From Candidatus Neomicrothrix sp. UBA4742 (GTDB lineage Bacteria > Actinomycetota > Acidimicrobiia > Acidimicrobiales > Acidimicrobilacustridaceae): DNA of 15,732 nucleotides. This document shows positions 13,885 through 15,732 of the stretch, piece by piece. The position numbers were made by a program, and so were the translations under genes. The notes beneath the pieces were generated by a model, which was given only the letters and a program-made list of their open reading frames with translations, was not told where the DNA came from and made no database searches. Each line of letters begins with the position of its first letter. Position 1 is the first letter of the stretch. The stretch lies in assembly GCA_002403895.1 (NCBI GenBank), contig DHIQ01000076.1:1-15732 (forward strand), given 5' to 3'.

Positions 13885-13961
13885 GCGGTAACCGGGCCGG
13901 GGGGGCCGGGCCAAACCTCAGGGGCTCGGAGCGGTGGAGCGTTCTGGGACGTTTGTCGCTG
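13885..13961. other. Convergent spacer with a G-quadruplex-type motif
   Basis: This 77-bp gap separates the convergent SDR and amidohydrolase genes. It contains CCGGGCC-G7-CCGGGCC at 13892-13912, a direct repeat around a G run, which gives four G-tracts (GGG-CC-GGG-G-GGG-CC-GGG, 13894-13910). This meets the usual G-quadruplex pattern on the plus strand and would form in the SDR mRNA 3' end. I see no standard hairpin plus T-tract. It may help to end or stabilise the transcript, or may be chance in GC-rich DNA. Confidence 0.4.
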
Positions 13962-15161
13962 TCAGAGGTAGAACGCGGGGCTGGTGGCACCCTTGGGCAC
14001 CCGCTCGAGCGGCACCGCCAGTTCGGCAGCGGTCGGCCCCACCTCGAGGGCCCTCGGCGTCAGCGCCTCCACGTCGAAGCCATACATCTCGGCCGCGGTG
14101 AACGTGAGCACCTGGTCGAGCTCGGCCGGGGTCCACTCGGGGAACGATCGGCGGAGGTGCTCGCGGGTGAAGGGGGTCACGCCCTCGTGGTGGGGGTAGT
14201 CGCTGCCCCACATCACCTTGTGGAGCCCGAGCTTGCGCATGGCCTCGGCGTCGCGTCCCCGGGGAAAGCTGGCGCCGATCCAGATGTTGCGCTCGAAGTA
14301 CTCGCTCGGTCGCATCGGGAGGTGGGCGTCGGGGTCCAGCTTGAGCTCGCCGGTACGGCCGAACGACGCCGCCATGTGGAGGCCGTCGAGCTGGGCGAGG
14401 GTGGCAGGCACCCAGGCGCAACCCTGCTCGGTCAGCACGAACCGCAACCTCGGGAAGCGCTCGAACACCCCGCTCATGACCATGTGCCAGAGGGGCCGGT
14501 GGGCCATCCACTCGGTCTCGATGGCCCAGATCATCGACGACGAGGGGTATGAGCCGTAGTCGGGATGGCCGCTGCCGGAATGGGAGTTGACCACCAGCCC
14601 GAGCTCCTGGCAGACCTGCCACAGCGGGTCGTAGGTCTTCGAGTACAGCGGGTCGAGGTCGGAGTCGTCGGGCACCGCCGGGATCAGGATGCCGCCCCGG
14701 AGCCCACTGTCGACCACCCATCGGGCTTCGGCCACGGCGGCATCGACGTCGTTGAGGAAGACCTGGGCGATCCCCGCCCGCCGCTCGGGCTGGGTGGCGC
14801 ACCAGTCGGCGAGCCAGCGGTTGTGGGCCCGCAGACCGGCCCAGCGGAGCTCGAGATCGGCCCCGGAGGGGGGCCGGGCCACCAGCGCGCCGGTGGGGAA
14901 GAACGGGGGAACGGTGTTGGGGAAGATCACCTCGGCCACCTGGCCGTCGGCCTCGAGCTCGGAGATGCGTCGGTCGCTGTCCCAGTTGCGCGTCCGGCCG
15001 TCGCCCTGGAGATCGCGAAACGGATTGCGGTAGGCGCTCCGCCAGGCGGCGAAGTCGCTCTGGTAGCGGGACTCGAGGTACTCGCCGTAGGTGTCCATCG
15101 ACCCGCCCGCGTGGCAGTCGGCGGAGATCACCACGAATCGCTCATCGGCCCCGACCGTCAT
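13962..15161 (-). CDS. Amidohydrolase family 2 (TIM-barrel metal-dependent hydrolase or decarboxylase)
   Basis: A 399-residue protein of the amidohydrolase-2 family. Metal-site landmarks are visible: VISADCHAGG (residues 11-20) with Asp15 and His17 in place of a full DxHxH, His194 in VVNSHSGSG, Glu245 in LTEQGCAW, and Asp321 in MWGSDYPHHEG. The family includes decarboxylases and C-C or C-N hydrolases acting on aromatic acids and related compounds; in actinobacteria many copies lie in lipid and terpenoid clusters with unknown substrates. The ATG at 15161 has a good ribosome site, GGGGGA, 5 nt upstream (15167-15172), unlike the leaderless genes elsewhere in the window. It is divergent from a second amidohydrolase, and the palindrome lies between them. 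The catalysed reaction cannot be read from the sequence. Confidence 0.92.
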   Translation of the reverse strand: MTVGADERFVVISADCHAGGSMDTYGEYLESRYQSDFAAWRSAYRNPFRDLQGDGRTRNWDSDRRISELEADGQVAEVIFPNTVPPFFPTGALVARPPSGADLELRWAGLRAHNRWLADWCATQPERRAGIAQVFLNDVDAAVAEARWVVDSGLRGGILIPAVPDDSDLDPLYSKTYDPLWQVCQELGLVVNSHSGSGHPDYGSYPSSSMIWAIETEWMAHRPLWHMVMSGVFERFPRLRFVLTEQGCAWVPATLAQLDGLHMAASFGRTGELKLDPDAHLPMRPSEYFERNIWIGASFPRGRDAEAMRKLGLHKVMWGSDYPHHEGVTPFTREHLRRSFPEWTPAELDQVLTFTAAEMYGFDVEALTPRALEVGPTAAELAVPLERVPKGATSPAFYL

Positions 15162-15166
15162 GGATG

Positions 15167-15172
15167 TCCCCC
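15167..15172 (-). promoter_or_regulatory. Ribosome binding site of the minus-strand amidohydrolase
   Basis: GGGGGA on the minus strand lies 5 nt before the ATG at 15161. It supports that start and contrasts with the absence of such a site at the four leaderless-type starts. Confidence 0.6.
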
Positions 15173-15219
15173 GTGTGTCTCCCGGTGCCCGGTGGCGCGT
15201 GGTTGCCGGGCGGCGAAAC

Positions 15220-15235
15220 CTGACATTAGCGTCAG
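15220..15235. promoter_or_regulatory. Palindromic operator, site 3 (CTGAC-N6-GTCAG)
   Basis: CTGACATTAGCGTCAG has the same 5-bp arms and 6-bp spacer as sites 1 and 2, preceded by the same A-C. It lies in the 122-bp gap between the two divergent amidohydrolases, 58 bp from the minus-strand start and 48 bp from the plus-strand start. Candidate TANNNT boxes overlap it on both strands (TAATGT on minus at 15223-15228, TAGCGT on plus at 15227-15232). Together with visible ribosome sites, this suggests leadered transcripts beginning at the operator. Confidence 0.72.
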
Positions 15236-15270
15236 ATCCGTCGGCTACCTCTCCTGGGTGCCGGTCTTTC

Positions 15271-15277
15271 GGGGGGA
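15271..15277 (+). promoter_or_regulatory. Ribosome binding site of the plus-strand amidohydrolase
   Basis: GGGGGGA ends 6 nt before the GTG at 15284, which is why I chose that start over the in-frame GTG at 15299. Confidence 0.5.
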
Positions 15278-15283
15278 CGCTAC

Positions 15284-15732
15284 GTGGACGATGACGTCGT
15301 GGACATCTGGGTCAACCTCATCACCGCGCAAGGGGCCGCCCAGTTCCTGGGCCAGGAGGGAAACGCCAACATCCCGGGGTACCTGGGAGGCGACGGTGAG
15401 AAAGGGGTCGGGGTCGACGAGCTGCTGGCCCGCATGGACGCGGCGGGGGTGATCACGGCGATTCTCACCCCGGGCCTGACCCGCGGTGGCGTAACCCAGG
15501 CGCTCGAGGTGGCCGACACCCACCCCGGACGGTTCCTGGTGGCGGCCATGGTCGTCGATCCGGCCAAGCCGACGCGTAACGTCACCCGCATCCGCGAGCT
15601 CGCCGCGCACCCCCGCCTGTCGATGATCCGCGTGGCACCGCTGTTCACCCAGGTCCCGATCGACGACGCCCGCCTCTACCCGATCTATCAGGTGTGCGAG
15701 GAGCTCGGGCTCCCCGTCGGCATCAATGTCGG
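15284..15732 (+). CDS. Amidohydrolase family 2, N-terminal part (runs off right edge)
   Basis: An open frame from GTG at 15284 to the window end gives 149 residues. It begins VDDDVVDIWVNLIT, contains VGVDELLARMDAAGVITAIL (about residues 42-61), then DTHPGRFLVAAMVVDPAKP (about 79-97), and ends near CEELGLPVGINV. This order of strand, helix and TIM-barrel strands is typical of the first half of amidohydrolase-2 proteins. The canonical first metal motif DxHxH appears as DIWVN, so both His ligands are absent there; later ligands are beyond the window. It is the divergent partner of the other amidohydrolase and shares its operator. It is a different sequence, so not a recent tandem duplicate. A start at the GTG at 15299 is possible but less well supported by the ribosome site. 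Confidence 0.82.
   Translation, partial: MDDDVVDIWVNLITAQGAAQFLGQEGNANIPGYLGGDGEKGVGVDELLARMDAAGVITAILTPGLTRGGVTQALEVADTHPGRFLVAAMVVDPAKPTRNVTRIRELAAHPRLSMIRVAPLFTQVPIDDARLYPIYQVCEELGLPVGINV

Noticed and set aside
1..15732. A classical cholesterol-degradation cluster
   Set aside because: Side-chain-type genes are present, but no ring-degrading genes (KstD, KshA/B, HsaA-D), Mce transporter or KstR-type sites are seen. The substrate is left open.
1..15732. Mobile elements, CRISPR arrays, tRNA or rRNA genes
   Set aside because: No transposase or integrase motifs, no spaced direct-repeat array and no tRNA-like cloverleaf or rRNA sequence was noticed on reading both strands.

Overview
The window is GC-rich (about 70% by eye), densely packed bacterial DNA. 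Gene families, frequent GTG starts and apparent leaderless promoters point to a high-GC actinobacterium. The mix of FadE-, FadA5-, Ltp-, P450- and SDR-type genes resembles lipid/steroid catabolism clusters of mycobacteria, rhodococci and Acidimicrobiia. An Acidimicrobiia-like host is my best guess, but this is inference without database support. I see no mobile element, CRISPR array, rRNA or tRNA.

Layout. (1) 1-2342, minus strand: an NDP-forming acyl-CoA synthetase is followed, with an ATGA overlap, by a thiolase-like lipid-transfer protein that runs off the left edge. (2) 2388-3581, plus strand: a FadA5-like thiolase. (3) 3706-11906, minus strand: an eight-gene operon in transcription order: FadE26-like acyl-CoA dehydrogenase, ACAD10/11-type dehydrogenase, SDR, two APH-type kinases, cytochrome P450, a CrtC/AttH-like (DUF7064-like) protein, and a SnoaL-like fragment. 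Most junctions are 1-8 nt gaps or overlaps. (4) 11960-13884, plus strand: a FadE27-like dehydrogenase and an SDR. (5) 13962-15161, minus strand: an amidohydrolase. (6) From 15284, plus strand, running off the right edge: a second amidohydrolase.

How they fit together. The genes form an acyl-CoA (beta-oxidation-type) catabolic set: CoA activation, a probable heterodimeric dehydrogenase encoded on both sides of one divergent promoter, SDRs for hydroxyacyl or alcohol oxidation, and thiolase or retro-aldol cleavage. The P450, two kinases and ACAD11-like dehydrogenase suggest a hydroxylate-phosphorylate-eliminate branch like that described for 4-hydroxyacyl-CoAs in animals, where kinase and dehydrogenase are one fused protein. 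Here they are separate genes of one operon.

The most striking non-coding signal is a palindrome, CTGAC-N6-GTCAG (extended ACCTGACG-N4-CGTCAGGT). It occurs once in each of the three divergent intergenic regions, centred between the two opposing start codons. At two of these regions the four flanking genes carry TANNNT boxes only 6-8 nt before the start codon and no Shine-Dalgarno, consistent with leaderless transcription. The palindrome probably binds one dimeric repressor (TetR-type would fit) controlling all six transcription units. The regulator is not in the window.
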